Source of the DNA: PALSA-188 sp963720075
Lineage (GTDB): Bacteria > Acidobacteriota > Terriglobia > Terriglobales > Acidobacteriaceae
DNA: 64,000 bases
Direction of reading: 5' to 3'
Assembly: GCA_963720075.1 (NCBI GenBank)
Contig: CAVREG010000019.1
Coordinates: forward strand, 992,001-1,056,000
Made by a program: the position numbers and the translations under genes. The notes under the pieces are model-generated. The model saw only the letters and a list, made by a program, of their open reading frames with translations. It did no database searches and was not told where the DNA came from. Below are positions 41,950 through 51,720 of the stretch, in pieces (the stretch's first letter is position 1; every line of letters starts with the position of its first letter).

Positions 41950-42258
41950 TCGCCTATGCGGACACGATTGAATTTGCACCCATTATAGGTAAAATTTTAA
42001 CCAGCCAGAAATATTTTAAGACCGAAGGGCGCCCGAAAAGCAACTTTGCCGTGCGATTGGTCAGAGCACTAAGAGGGTTCGCGCTCCTGAGGGATGGAGA
42101 GTCCGTTTGAGAACTCCTGTTGCGCCTTTTGGGCGCGTGAACTTGGTCCACTTCCACCCCGGACTTCGTCCGGGGCTAAGCTATTTCGCTCCTCGGGAGC
42201 TGGTTCTTGCCATACTCCGTTACAGTCGCTTGCTCTGCGCCGGGTTCCCACACAGACT
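41950..42258. other. Gene-free stretch with strong hairpins downstream of the efflux operon
   Basis: No ORF is credible. It contains a perfect 8-bp stem with a 3-base loop, CCCCGGAC/GTCCGGGG (42157-42175), a second hairpin GCTCC/GGAGC near 42187-42199, and a TGCGCC/GGGCGC dyad near 42121. These could terminate the minus-strand RND operon ending at 42259 or be further copies of the dispersed palindromes. Confidence 0.4.
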
Positions 42259-43662
42259 CTAGAGGCCGGACGTCTGATAGCGCAGCACGGATAGAGCAAG
42301 CCGATACTCATAATTCGCCTGAGCATCACCAATCTCCGCTTGCGTTTGCTGCAACTGTCCCTGGCTCAATTCCACGATAGAACCAAGACCAAGTTTATAT
42401 CGAGTTTGAGCCAGGTCGAGTGCGCGATTGGCTTCGTCCAATAATTGCTGGCTCACTGCAAGTCGTTGATAGGCAGTGTTGGCGTCGAGCCAACTGGTTC
42501 GCACGTCTCGAGAAATGCGGTTTCGAAGATCAAGAATCTGCTCTTTGGCGGCTTGTGCCCGCAAATCGGCTTCACGAGTTCGCGCATTGAAAAGGAATCC
42601 GTTGAAAATTGGGATCTGAATGCTAACTCCCACTGCGCCATACCAGCTCGAGAGGCGGTCATCGCGGACTGGAGCGCCGCCGACAGCGGCGAGAGCGCTA
42701 ACTGTTGGAAAAAATTCGTCGCGGTTCGCAGCGTGCAGCTTCTCCGCGGATTGCGATTCGAACTCCAGCGCCAATATTTCGGGACGCTTGCTGAATGCTT
42801 CGGCAATTAACTCGTTCGAATCCGCTGGCGGAGCAGTAAGCGGTTCGGTTTCCTCCACAAGGGTAATATTCTGTAGGGTCGAATAGCCCAATATTGCGGA
42901 CAGGCTGGCGAATGCCGCTTGCTCATTGTTCTCTGCATCGAGTTGAAGCAGTTTCGATTGCGCAAGATTCACATTGGCAAAACTCAGATCCAAGTCTGAC
43001 TTCAGTTTGCTCCTCGTAAGGGCCGACACTTGGTTCGTCAGCAACTGGCGGGACTTCACCGTTTCTTCCGCTACCTTGAGAACGGCCTGTGCCGCCAGAG
43101 CGCCATAGAAAGCTTGATCAACAGCAAGGAGGACTTGTTCTTTTGTCGCAAGAGAATTTTGATTCTCGGCTTCCCCGTGCAGGCGTGCGCTGGCAACGAG
43201 ATTGGTTGTATGCCCGAAATCTGTAATGAGCTGGCCAAGTGTCGCGCCAGCCGCCGCTCGGGCAAAAATGATCGGGTTGTTGAGTCCACCGGCGCTGATA
43301 CGGCTGTTGTTGTAGGCGTCCACGCCTGTAATATCCACCGTAGAAGTGGGCCATAAGCTGGATCTGACTTCTCGTGTCACTTGCTGCGACGCCAGCGCGT
43401 TCAGCCTCGCGACTGAGATCGCAGGATTATTTCTTAGGGCGGTGGCCTCGGCTTCTTTTATGCCAAGCTGGGCCAGTACGGTGCCCACTGGCTGAGCAGC
43501 CGAGGGTGCCTGTGGATTACTGGGGAGGGGAGCATTCGGAATACCCTGAGCTTGCTCAGTTAACGGTTTGGAAACCCGAGGACTACCTGAGGGATTCTGC
43601 TGAGCGAGACATAGTAAATTCAGCACAAAGATGGAGAGGAGCAGTCCAATTTTTGACTTCAT
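42259..43662 (-). CDS. TolC-family outer membrane efflux protein
   Basis: About 467 residues. The signal peptide (MKSKIGLLLSIFVLNLLCLAQ) is followed by a Pro/Gln-rich linker and two outer-membrane-efflux (OEP) repeats made of long amphipathic helices (first about 75-250, second about 270-465). It forms the trimeric channel of a tripartite RND pump. The atg at 43662 overlaps the RND stop codon (ATGA), the third gene of the operon; an upstream in-frame start at 43707 would lie inside the RND gene and is rejected. Confidence 0.9.
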   Translation of the reverse strand: MKSKIGLLLSIFVLNLLCLAQQNPSGSPRVSKPLTEQAQGIPNAPLPSNPQAPSAAQPVGTVLAQLGIKEAEATALRNNPAISVARLNALASQQVTREVRSSLWPTSTVDITGVDAYNNSRISAGGLNNPIIFARAAAGATLGQLITDFGHTTNLVASARLHGEAENQNSLATKEQVLLAVDQAFYGALAAQAVLKVAEETVKSRQLLTNQVSALTRSKLKSDLDLSFANVNLAQSKLLQLDAENNEQAAFASLSAILGYSTLQNITLVEETEPLTAPPADSNELIAEAFSKRPEILALEFESQSAEKLHAANRDEFFPTVSALAAVGGAPVRDDRLSSWYGAVGVSIQIPIFNGFLFNARTREADLRAQAAKEQILDLRNRISRDVRTSWLDANTAYQRLAVSQQLLDEANRALDLAQTRYKLGLGSIVELSQGQLQQTQAEIGDAQANYEYRLALSVLRYQTSGL

Positions 43663-46600
43663 GCCGGCAACTCCCGTACTTGAGCGTCTTCCTTCCGGTG
43701 AGCCCAAAGATATCCGGCTGGCACCAGATAAACCGTGACCACAACCGAGAGCAGCAACCCTCCTATGATGGCGCGCGCGAGGGGCGCGTAGGCTTCAGCG
43801 CCGGTGCCCAACTTCAAAGCCATCGGGACAAGACCGATAATCGTGGCTAGAGAAGTCATGAGCACCGGACGCAGACGAATTCGGCTGGCCGTCGCCACGG
43901 CTTCTTTCAGCGGCGTCCCTTCCCGCCACAAAGCACGAGAAAAATCCACGATCAAAATGCTGTTTGAAACTACGATTCCCACCGTCATCACCAGCCCCAT
44001 CAGCGACATGATATTCAGCGTGGTACCGGTGAACAGCAGCATCAACAGGACGCCACTAAGCCCCGGCGGAATCGCGAAAAGAATGATGAAAGGATCAAGG
44101 AAGGACTGGAATTGCGCTACCAGAATTAGATACACCAACGCTACCGATAGAATGAGGCCGATTCCAAAGCTCTTAAAAGAAGACCGCATCCCCTGTACCG
44201 AGCCCCGGAGGTTGACGCGAATTCCCTCCGGCAGCTTGGTTCGAGAAATGATGCCATCAATAGAGCTGGCCAGCTTCCCCAATGCTTCGGTTTTAGGGGC
44301 CACGTACACGTCAATTACGCGTTGCAACTGGTAATGGTCAACCTCGGTCGGCGATTCGATCGACGAGATGTCAGAAACAGAATCGAGCTGCGTGGTGCGC
44401 TTGTTCCCTGATGCCCGGATAGGGATCTGTTTGAGATCACTGATTGACTGCACTTGAGTTTCCGGATATTGCACGGTTAACATGTAGTCGTTTCCGGTCT
44501 TTGGATCTACCCAGTAACTTGGGGCAATCATCTGGTTTGAGGTCAATGCCGTGATCACATTATCAACTACCTCTTTCTGACTGAGCCCGACCAGACTCGC
44601 GCGCTCACGATCAATATTGATTTGAAGTGCCGGGTAATCCACATCTTGAGGAATTAGAACATCGCTTACGCCGTTGAGATGCCGAATCTGATTGGCGATC
44701 TTGCTTGCGCTTCGGAAGGTCTGATTCAAGTCCATGCCGCTGACCTGAACATCAATCGGCGCCGGTAATCCTAGATTCAGAACTGAATCCACCAGGCCAC
44801 CCGATTGAAAATAGTCATTAAGTTGGGGTAAATCGTTACGCACTGCCGTTCGTACACGATTCATATATTCATAACTGCCGACCTTGTGACCTTCCTTCAG
44901 ACTGACCTGCACGAAAGCCGTATGTGGAGCAGAATTTGGCGTGTAGATAGCGGAGAAACCGGGGGTAACGCCTATGTTAGAAACAATCATGTCCAATTCG
45001 TTCGGGGGCACAATCCGCCGGATTTCATCTTCGACCTGCTTTATATATTGCTCTGTCAGTTCAATCCGCGTTCCAGAAGGAGCCTTCACGTTGATTAAGA
45101 ACTGACCGGGATCGGTGCGAGGAAAATAAGCCACGCCCAGCAGCGGATACAGGGCAAGGCTTAACAGAGCAACCCCCACCAAACCCACGGTAGTAGCCAC
45201 TGGCCGTAAGAGCGAGCGTCCGACTGTGTGATCGTAGTAACGAAGAAGCTTTTCGAAATAGCGGTTGAATCCAGCGATAACGTGGCCAAAACGGGAGTTA
45301 GAAGTTTCGTGCTCATCAACTAAGTGAGGTGACTTGATCCATTTCGCGCAGAACAACGGCACAACCGTCATCGCAACAAAAAACGATGCCAGCATTGAGA
45401 GCACAACTGCGGTGGCGAGCGCGCTAAATAAAAACCGGCTAACTCCGTAGAGGAACACCACCGGAAAGAAAACCACAACCGTGGTCAGGGTCGCCGCTAG
45501 TACGGGGAGAGCAACTTCCTGCCCTCCTTTTTCCGCTGCAACCTCTGGTGACTCGCCCATTTCCATATGGCGGAAAATGTTCTCAAGAACTACGACCGAA
45601 TTATCAATGAGGCGGGAGAACGCGAGCGCCAGCCCGCCCAGCACCATGGTGTTGACAGTTCCGCCGAGAGCGCTGATTGCGAGAAACGCCGCGAGCGCAG
45701 AAAGCGGAATCGAGAGAAATACAGCCATGGTAGCCCGCATGCTTCCTAGAAATAGCAGGATCATGAGTCCCGTGAGTATCAGGCCGATCCCACCTTCGTG
45801 CAGCAGGTTATCAATCGCTTTCTTCACAAACACAGATTGATCAAAAACCACTTTGGCTATGAGTTGCTTGGGGACATCGGTGAGATTCGCGACAGCTTTT
45901 TTAATTCCGTTGACCACTGCGATCGTATTGGTATTGCCTCCCTGTTTGAGGATAGGAAGGTAAACGGATGGCTGACCATCAACGCGGACAATATTGGTTT
46001 GAATTTCATGCCCATCCACGGCCTTGCCAACATCCTCCACCAAAACGGACGCGTTCCCGACAGTTTTGAGCGGGAGACTATTAATTTCTTTCGCAGTGGG
46101 GATCTGGCTATTGGTGTAAAGGTTGTAATCAACCGGACCGATCTTTACATCGCCGGCGGGCAGGATCAAATTGCTATCGTTCACGGTGCGGACAACATCC
46201 ATCACGCTGAGTTCGTGAGCCTCCAATTTCAGGGGGTCCACATAAACCATGATCTGACGATAGCGTCCGCCGAACGGCTGCGGGACCGAAGCTCCAGGGA
46301 CATTTGCTATCTGATCCCGCACGTCATACTGCCCGAGATCGCGAAGTCGAGTCTCATTCAATCCCTGGCCCTTAAGCGTTATTAGGCAAACCGGAAGACT
46401 GGAGGCATCGAATTTCAACACTACCGGCGGAAGAGTTCCCGGTGGCAGCTTTCTCAAGTCTGCCATTGCCAAGTTGGAGACTTCGCTGAGATCGGCATCC
46501 GGGTCGGTGCCCGGCTGAAAATAGATCTTGATCAAGCTGACGCCCGGCAGCGAGCGAGACTCAATGTGATCAATATTGCTTCCAAGCGTGAAAAATCGCT

Positions 46601-46796
46601 CGAACCGTCCGGTGATGTCTGTCTCAATCTGCTGCGGCGGCATTCCGGAATAAAACGTCGCGACCACGACCACCGGAATATTGATCGGCGGAAACAGATC
46701 AACCGGCATGCGTACCAGAACGGTGGTGCCGACAATTGCGATAACCAGGCAACATACGATGATGAAATAGGGGTTCTTGATGGCAAACCGAGACAT
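43659..46796 (-). CDS. RND efflux pump inner-membrane transporter (AcrB family)
   Basis: A 1045-residue proton-driven transporter with 12 transmembrane helices and two large periplasmic loops. It starts FAIKNPYFIIVCCLVIAIVG, the usual first helix. In transmembrane helix 4, where AcrB has the VDDA proton-relay pair, this protein reads AFSRLIDNSVVVLEN: one Asp is kept and the other is Asn. The helix 10 Lys region (LIL-VAQFQSF) and the helix 11-12 segment (MTVGIVVSNSILIVDFSRALWREG) are family-typical. Substrate cannot be told; the changed pair is also seen among distant RND groups. It overlaps the preceding adaptor gene (TAATG) and the following TolC gene. Confidence 0.92.
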   Translation of the reverse strand: MSRFAIKNPYFIIVCCLVIAIVGTTVLVRMPVDLFPPINIPVVVVATFYSGMPPQQIETDITGRFERFFTLGSNIDHIESRSLPGVSLIKIYFQPGTDPDADLSEVSNLAMADLRKLPPGTLPPVVLKFDASSLPVCLITLKGQGLNETRLRDLGQYDVRDQIANVPGASVPQPFGGRYRQIMVYVDPLKLEAHELSVMDVVRTVNDSNLILPAGDVKIGPVDYNLYTNSQIPTAKEINSLPLKTVGNASVLVEDVGKAVDGHEIQTNIVRVDGQPSVYLPILKQGGNTNTIAVVNGIKKAVANLTDVPKQLIAKVVFDQSVFVKKAIDNLLHEGGIGLILTGLMILLFLGSMRATMAVFLSIPLSALAAFLAISALGGTVNTMVLGGLALAFSRLIDNSVVVLENIFRHMEMGESPEVAAEKGGQEVALPVLAATLTTVVVFFPVVFLYGVSRFLFSALATAVVLSMLASFFVAMTVVPLFCAKWIKSPHLVDEHETSNSRFGHVIAGFNRYFEKLLRYYDHTVGRSLLRPVATTVGLVGVALLSLALYPLLGVAYFPRTDPGQFLINVKAPSGTRIELTEQYIKQVEDEIRRIVPPNELDMIVSNIGVTPGFSAIYTPNSAPHTAFVQVSLKEGHKVGSYEYMNRVRTAVRNDLPQLNDYFQSGGLVDSVLNLGLPAPIDVQVSGMDLNQTFRSASKIANQIRHLNGVSDVLIPQDVDYPALQINIDRERASLVGLSQKEVVDNVITALTSNQMIAPSYWVDPKTGNDYMLTVQYPETQVQSISDLKQIPIRASGNKRTTQLDSVSDISSIESPTEVDHYQLQRVIDVYVAPKTEALGKLASSIDGIISRTKLPEGIRVNLRGSVQGMRSSFKSFGIGLILSVALVYLILVAQFQSFLDPFIILFAIPPGLSGVLLMLLFTGTTLNIMSLMGLVMTVGIVVSNSILIVDFSRALWREGTPLKEAVATASRIRLRPVLMTSLATIIGLVPMALKLGTGAEAYAPLARAIIGGLLLSVVVTVYLVPAGYLWAHRKEDAQVRELPA

Positions 46797-48034
46797 TACG
46801 AACCTGCCTCCGCATTGCCAGATTCGTCCATAACTTTGGGGCGGACCTTTTCCCCCAAGGTGAATTCGCTGCGATTCCCGATGATCACCTGATCTTTCTC
46901 CGACAAACCCGAGAGAATCTCGACGCGATTGCTTCCTTCCTCTCCCAACTTGACCTGCCGTTCTCGTATGCGGCCATCTCTGTCCACCATCAACACGCTA
47001 CATCCCGAGGCATCGCGTTGGACCGCTTGAACTGGTACGGTGAGCGCTGCATTTTTTTTGCTCAGGGTGAGGTTAACGTCGGCGTACATTCCGCCAACCA
47101 CGGATCCATCGCGATTCTCGACATCAATTTCCGTGTGCATGGTCCTGGTCTGCTGATCTAGAGCGTCGGAGAACCGGGCGACCCGTCCTTGAAAGTCACG
47201 ACCGAGCGCGGCAACGTGTACTTGCACCGCCGACCCGAAATGAATTAGGGACGCATCAGACTCGGGAACTGGCACTACGAGTCGAAGCCGGGACCACTCT
47301 GCAAGCCGAACAACGGGCATGGATTGTGTTTCGGAGGCAGTCCCGGCCTGGATCAACGCTCCGGTGTCCGCATAACGCTTGGTTATGACCCCGTCGAATG
47401 GCGCCGTGATCTGAGTGTAGGACTCCATCGCGGCAAGCTGTTTGCGGCTCGCTTCGGAGACTGAGAGTTGGCTGTGAGCCTCGGCTAGCGAGGCATTGGC
47501 ACTCTGCACTTGAGCTTCGGCCTCTTTATCCTTGGCCTCCGCCTCCTCCAATTCCTGCTCCGCGATGAGTCCCTCTTGGGCTTCCGACGCCTGTTTTAAA
47601 CGGGTGTATGCAAAATGAGCCGCCGAGTGCGCGGACTCAGCCAGTGCGATTTCACTGCGCGCCCGGAGAATCGCGTTCTGGCTGTGCTCGATAGTCGCCT
47701 CTGCGCCCAGAATCTGTGCCCTCAGTTCGGGGACTTCCAATACGGCGAGAACCTGACCTTCCTTTACCTTGTCACCGACGTCCACGAAGATCTGACGGAT
47801 GTATCCCGCGACCTTTGCGTGAACATCCACTTCCTGGTATGGCCGAAACGTCCCCGACAGGGTGAGTGAGTTTACGATCGGGCTCCGTTTGACCAATGCC
47901 ACCGCGACCGGGCGGAGCGAGGATTGCCTCTCGGATGCTGCCCTGGCATTCTTTGTCGGAATCCGCAAAATCGCCACCACGCACAATGCGACAATTACGC
48001 CCGCAAAAATCATGTATTTTTGCTTTGGTTTCAT
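46796..48034 (-). CDS. RND efflux periplasmic adaptor (membrane fusion protein)
   Basis: About 412 residues. One N-terminal helix (about 8-28) anchors it in the inner membrane. Then come the barrel-sandwich lipoyl half (about 65-105: GTFRPYQEVDVHAKVAGYI), a long alpha-helical hairpin rich in Ala, Glu and Gln (about 105-190), the second lipoyl half (YTQITAPFDGVITKRYADTG) and beta-barrel and MP domains. It bridges the RND pump and the TolC channel. The atg at 48034 follows AAAAGG; the TTG three codons earlier is less good. First gene of a three-gene operon; its promoter should lie in 48050-48200. Confidence 0.92.
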   Translation of the reverse strand: MKPKQKYMIFAGVIVALCVVAILRIPTKNARAASERQSSLRPVAVALVKRSPIVNSLTLSGTFRPYQEVDVHAKVAGYIRQIFVDVGDKVKEGQVLAVLEVPELRAQILGAEATIEHSQNAILRARSEIALAESAHSAAHFAYTRLKQASEAQEGLIAEQELEEAEAKDKEAEAQVQSANASLAEAHSQLSVSEASRKQLAAMESYTQITAPFDGVITKRYADTGALIQAGTASETQSMPVVRLAEWSRLRLVVPVPESDASLIHFGSAVQVHVAALGRDFQGRVARFSDALDQQTRTMHTEIDVENRDGSVVGGMYADVNLTLSKKNAALTVPVQAVQRDASGCSVLMVDRDGRIRERQVKLGEEGSNRVEILSGLSEKDQVIIGNRSEFTLGEKVRPKVMDESGNAEAGS

Positions 48035-48253
48035 GTCAGTCAACCTTTTCTAGTTGTGGCCGAACCGGTGCAGTTGCGCACCAAAATGAAACACGCTTTT
48101 CGCTGGAATGCCCGCGGCGCGTCCAGCTGCGACATAGCGCATCCATAACCTGCCAACTAGGAACCGCGAGTCATTAAGTCGTTTATATAAACGGCTTCGC
48201 GGACAAAATATGCAGAGATGCGGGGGTATGCCGTAAACGCTAAAGTAGAGATG

Positions 48254-48586
48254 TCAGCAGGAGGGAGGAGGCCGATTATAAAGGCTTTGTTCGAAAAAGA
48301 AACCGAGGATCGGTGGTCTCGCCGGCCAAACCAGAGGATAAAAATAGACAATTTCGTAAGTCACGACATTTTCGACGGGTGGAACCCACTCCACCGCATC
48401 GGTGTCGAGGTGCTGTCGCATTGCCCGCGGTAGTTGCGACTGCGCTGTAATGCCGTGAGACATCACGGCGGTACGTGTACGCGTCCCGAGACTGATCGTC
48501 AGAAGAGAGATCGTCACCAGGATGATGAGTATGTCCCAGCGTTGCCGCTGGCACTTGTTGGGCTCATGAACTTCTAGCACAGACAT
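48254..48586 (-). CDS. Hypothetical membrane-anchored protein, 110 aa
   Basis: A 110-residue ORF with one hydrophobic helix (about 18-34, WDILIILVTISLLTISLG) and a polar C-terminal part ending in a Tyr/Pro-rich stretch (TYEIVYFYPLVWPARPP, SLYNRPPPSC). The composition, with a single anchor and a defined extracytoplasmic part, makes it look like a real protein rather than a shadow, and no other ORF competes in the 0.8-kb gap between the efflux operon and leuA. There is no clear ribosome site, and function is unknown. Confidence 0.45.
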   Translation of the reverse strand: MSVLEVHEPNKCQRQRWDILIILVTISLLTISLGTRTRTAVMSHGITAQSQLPRAMRQHLDTDAVEWVPPVENVVTYEIVYFYPLVWPARPPILGFFFEQSLYNRPPPSC

Positions 48587-48757
48587 TCAGTAAGAATCCC
48601 CATCACATTCGCCATTATAACCTGAGCCTGCGCGAAAATGCGGAAGCTCCATACCCATCGTAACCCGCGCAAGAAATTGCCGGGCATAGGACATCTAAGG
48701 TTTAGATGAGCCGCCGGGTGCGAACACTCGCATGTAACGTGGAATTATTCTTTACTG

Positions 48758-48786
48758 TAGTGAGTCATCACTAATTCTTATATAAT
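48758..48786 (+). promoter_or_regulatory. Possible regulated promoter of leuA
   Basis: An inverted repeat TAGTGA (48758-48763) and TCACTA (48768-48773) stands just before a TATAAT box (48781-48786) in a markedly AT-rich stretch 100 bases upstream of leuA. The dyad covers the -35 position, so a repressor could block the promoter. Confidence 0.4.
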
Positions 48787-48884
48787 AACTTTGTCTTATA
48801 TTTATGTAAATATTATTAGCTTCCCTTCAGCCTTACGGTCACTTATCATCGTCAGTGCTGTCAGGGAACAGGGAGGTTTTGGGG

Positions 48885-50198
48885 ATGGAACGTCCGCGCA
48901 TCGCAATTTTCGATACTACGTTACGAGATGGAGAGCAGTCGCCTGGATGCAGCATGAACGTGAAGGAAAAACTCCGTTTGGCGCATCAACTCGACCGCCT
49001 CGGGGTGGACGTGATCGAGGCCGGCTTTCCCATTGCATCTGAGGGTGATTACACCGCAGTGCAAGCGATTGCCGCAGCAGTTCCGCGTCCCGTTATTGCC
49101 GCTCTAGCAAGGGCGTGTGCAAAAGACATCGAGCGGGCGGCGCAGGCATTGTCTGGAGCTGTTTGCCCTCGAATTCACGTCTTCTTAGCGACGTCAGAGA
49201 TTCATCTACAGCACAAATTGCGAATCACGCAGCAACAATGTTTGGAGCAGGCTCGCGACTCGGTCCGGCTCGCTAAATCCTTTTGCAGCGACGTGGAATT
49301 TTCTCCCGAAGATGCCACGCGTACGCCTCCTCAATTCCTCTACCGAATTCTTGAGGCGGTGATTGAGGCAGGCGCAACCACGTTGAACATTCCGGACACA
49401 GTCGGTTACAGCGTGCCTGCGGAATTTGGAGAACTGATCGCCGGCATTCGCCAAAATGTGCGTGGAATCGAAAAGTTAACTATCTCGGCTCATTGTCACA
49501 ATGATCTCGGCCTTGCGGTAGCGAATTCTCTAGCGGCGGTAGCTGCGGGTGCGCGTCAGGTGGAGTGCGCAATCAACGGGATCGGCGAGCGCGCTGGGAA
49601 TGCCTCTCTTGAAGAGTTTGTGATGGCGCTACGGGTGCGTTCTGACCGGTATGCATACGATACCAACATTGTGACTGAGCAGTTATTCCCGGCAAGCAAG
49701 CTGTTGAGCGAAATTACAGAGGTACCGGTGCAGCCCAACAAGGCTATTATCGGCCGCAACGCATTTGCCCACGAAGCCGGCATCCATCAGGATGGAATGC
49801 TCAAGAACCGCTTGACCTACGAAATTATGACGCCGCAATCCGTTGGCGTTCCTGACTCCACATTGGTGTTGGGTAAACATTCCGGGCGTCATGCTTTGGG
49901 CTTACGATGCGAACAACTTGGTTATACTTTTGACCGCCGCGAATTGGATGAGATTTACCGGCAGTTTGTAGTTCTCGCGGATGAGATCAAACACGTCCAC
50001 GATCATCATTTACTCGACTTGATTCGAGAGACGCGCGGCATTCGGCCGGTGCCGGCACTAGCTGCGGCCGCCCCAGCAGGCGCGGCCAGAAAACCGTTTC
50101 CCGCTTCGCTCCCCACCGATTACAGTGCGGCAACTCTTCCGCGCAATACCATAACTGAGAATCACTCAGAGCAGGAAGACTACCTCTGGGGTGTGTAG
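48885..50198 (+). CDS. leuA: 2-isopropylmalate synthase, catalytic form without regulatory domain
   Basis: A 437-residue enzyme condensing acetyl-CoA with 2-oxoisovalerate, the first step of leucine synthesis. The DRE-TIM barrel signature FDTTLRDGEQSPG is at residues 8-20, the metal-binding HCHNDLGLAVANS and the GIGERAGNASLEE motif follow, and AHEAGIHQDGMLKN and LGKHSGRHAL are LeuA-specific. After about residue 390 the protein ends in a short Ala/Pro-rich tail, so the C-terminal LeuA dimer/allosteric domain (about 130 residues in the 510-550-residue enzymes) is missing and leucine feedback inhibition may be absent. The atg at 48885 is behind GGGAGG; the earlier frame from 48855 is less likely. 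leuB follows. Homocitrate-synthase-like relatives are possible but less so. Confidence 0.88.
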   Translation: MERPRIAIFDTTLRDGEQSPGCSMNVKEKLRLAHQLDRLGVDVIEAGFPIASEGDYTAVQAIAAAVPRPVIAALARACAKDIERAAQALSGAVCPRIHVFLATSEIHLQHKLRITQQQCLEQARDSVRLAKSFCSDVEFSPEDATRTPPQFLYRILEAVIEAGATTLNIPDTVGYSVPAEFGELIAGIRQNVRGIEKLTISAHCHNDLGLAVANSLAAVAAGARQVECAINGIGERAGNASLEEFVMALRVRSDRYAYDTNIVTEQLFPASKLLSEITEVPVQPNKAIIGRNAFAHEAGIHQDGMLKNRLTYEIMTPQSVGVPDSTLVLGKHSGRHALGLRCEQLGYTFDRRELDEIYRQFVVLADEIKHVHDHHLLDLIRETRGIRPVPALAAAAPAGAARKPFPASLPTDYSAATLPRNTITENHSEQEDYLWGV

Positions 50199-50512
50199 AG
50201 AAAGAGTTCGAACAACAGGGGTCATCCGCAGACTTGCGAGGGATCTCAAGCCAGCGAAAATACTTCGCACTTAAGCACCTGCAATGTATGGGGTTATCTT
50301 TCGAGACTGAATGTCCCTCAGGACGACCGTCGGCGGGGTCTTTTCAAAATAAGTTACTTCCAGGGCGCTCACCAGACTCCTCCTCTGATTCAAACCGAAC
50401 AATCGAATATACAATCTACAATTCTCAGAGTAAAATTCGGCAACAACAGCGGCAGTTCGATGCGGTAATCATAGAGCTGTAAGGTTTATCTGTCGGGGAT
50501 GGCTTTTCACCA
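50199..50512. other. 314-base gap between leuA and leuB
   Basis: No gene is seen. A frame reading MRGISSQRKYFALKH (50234-50482) has no ribosome site or family look. Two TACAAT-like boxes near 50410-50422 could be -10 elements of a separate leuB promoter, without a good -35. Confidence 0.3.
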
Positions 50513-51616
50513 ATGCTGCTTAAGGTAACCGTTCTGCCGGGCGATGGCATCGGACCGGAGGTAACTGAGCAGGCAGTTCACGTGCTCGAAGAGATTGCGG
50601 CTGTCTTCGGCCACGAACTGGTGTGCTCACCCAAGGATATCGGCGGCGCTGCACTAAAGACCAGTAAGGATCCTCTCCCAAACGATACTTTGCAGGCCTG
50701 TCTTTCATCGGGAGCCGTTCTGTTGGGTGCGGTCGGTGGACCATCCTTTGATAATTTCCCCAGTCATCTCCGCCCCGAAAGTGGCCTTCTCAGGTTACGC
50801 CGAGAACTGGGTGTCTTCGCCAATCTGCGCCCCGCAACATGCTATCCATCTTTAGAGGATTGCTCACCCCTGCGCGCCGACGTAGTTAAAGGAACGGATG
50901 TGCTGATTGTTCGGGAACTGCTCGGAGGAATTTACTACGGCGAGCCTCGTTTGATTCAGGGGCCTACCGGTGACCGGAGCGCAACCGACACCATGCGCTA
51001 CACCGAGAAAGAAATTGAACGCGTGGCTCATGTTGCATTCGAACTAGCGCGGTCTCGGCGTCGCAATCTGGTTTCGGTGGATAAAGCCAACGTGCTTGAT
51101 TGCTCCCGCCTGTGGCGGGACGTGGTGACTCGTATTTCCCAGGACTACGTGGATGTTAGGACATCGCATATGTATGTGGATTCTGCCGCGATGGCGCTGG
51201 TATCCCGCCCGGCTGACTTCGATGTTCTACTCACGGAGAATATGTTTGGCGACATTCTGTCCGATCAGGCAGCGTCAGTCGTCGGTTCGCTTGGGATGCT
51301 TGGCTCTGCAAGTGTTGGTGGCCCAGTTGGGCTCTACGAACCTATTCATGGTTCCGCGCCGGATATCGCTGGACAGAATATTGCCAACCCCGTGGGAGCA
51401 ATTCTTTCAGCGGCAATGCTGCTCCGCCACTCCTTTAACTTGAAGCGCGAAGCATCCTGCGTGGAATCTTGCGTTGCCAGCGTTCTGGCCGCCGGATATC
51501 GTACCCGAGATGTGGCCAAGCCAGGCCGTAGCTCTCTCTCCACCGAGGAAATTGGAGGGAGGATTGCCGAGGCGATTCGTGTCACTGCGACGTGCGCTCA
51601 GGACGTTGCGAGTTGA
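50513..51616 (+). CDS. leuB: 3-isopropylmalate dehydrogenase
   Basis: A 367-residue NAD-dependent enzyme that oxidises and decarboxylates 3-isopropylmalate in leucine synthesis. The family pattern is complete: VLPGDGIGPEV at the start, SGLLRLRRELGVFANLRP (substrate Arg residues), RELLGGIYYGEPR (catalytic Tyr), VDKANVL (catalytic Lys), LTENMFGDILSDQAA (metal Asp) and EPIHGSAPDIAGQNIANP (NAD-binding). Length is standard. It acts as a cytoplasmic dimer. leuC and leuD are not in the window. Confidence 0.96.
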   Translation: MLLKVTVLPGDGIGPEVTEQAVHVLEEIAAVFGHELVCSPKDIGGAALKTSKDPLPNDTLQACLSSGAVLLGAVGGPSFDNFPSHLRPESGLLRLRRELGVFANLRPATCYPSLEDCSPLRADVVKGTDVLIVRELLGGIYYGEPRLIQGPTGDRSATDTMRYTEKEIERVAHVAFELARSRRRNLVSVDKANVLDCSRLWRDVVTRISQDYVDVRTSHMYVDSAAMALVSRPADFDVLLTENMFGDILSDQAASVVGSLGMLGSASVGGPVGLYEPIHGSAPDIAGQNIANPVGAILSAAMLLRHSFNLKREASCVESCVASVLAAGYRTRDVAKPGRSSLSTEEIGGRIAEAIRVTATCAQDVAS

Positions 51617-51720
51617 CCCATTTCGGATTTCCGCATCTTCCGGACGAATAAATTTATTGAATGCCGTCCCTTTCCGTGGGAGTACAATTTCTCTATATTT
51701 GTTTTCACGGGAAGGGCCGA

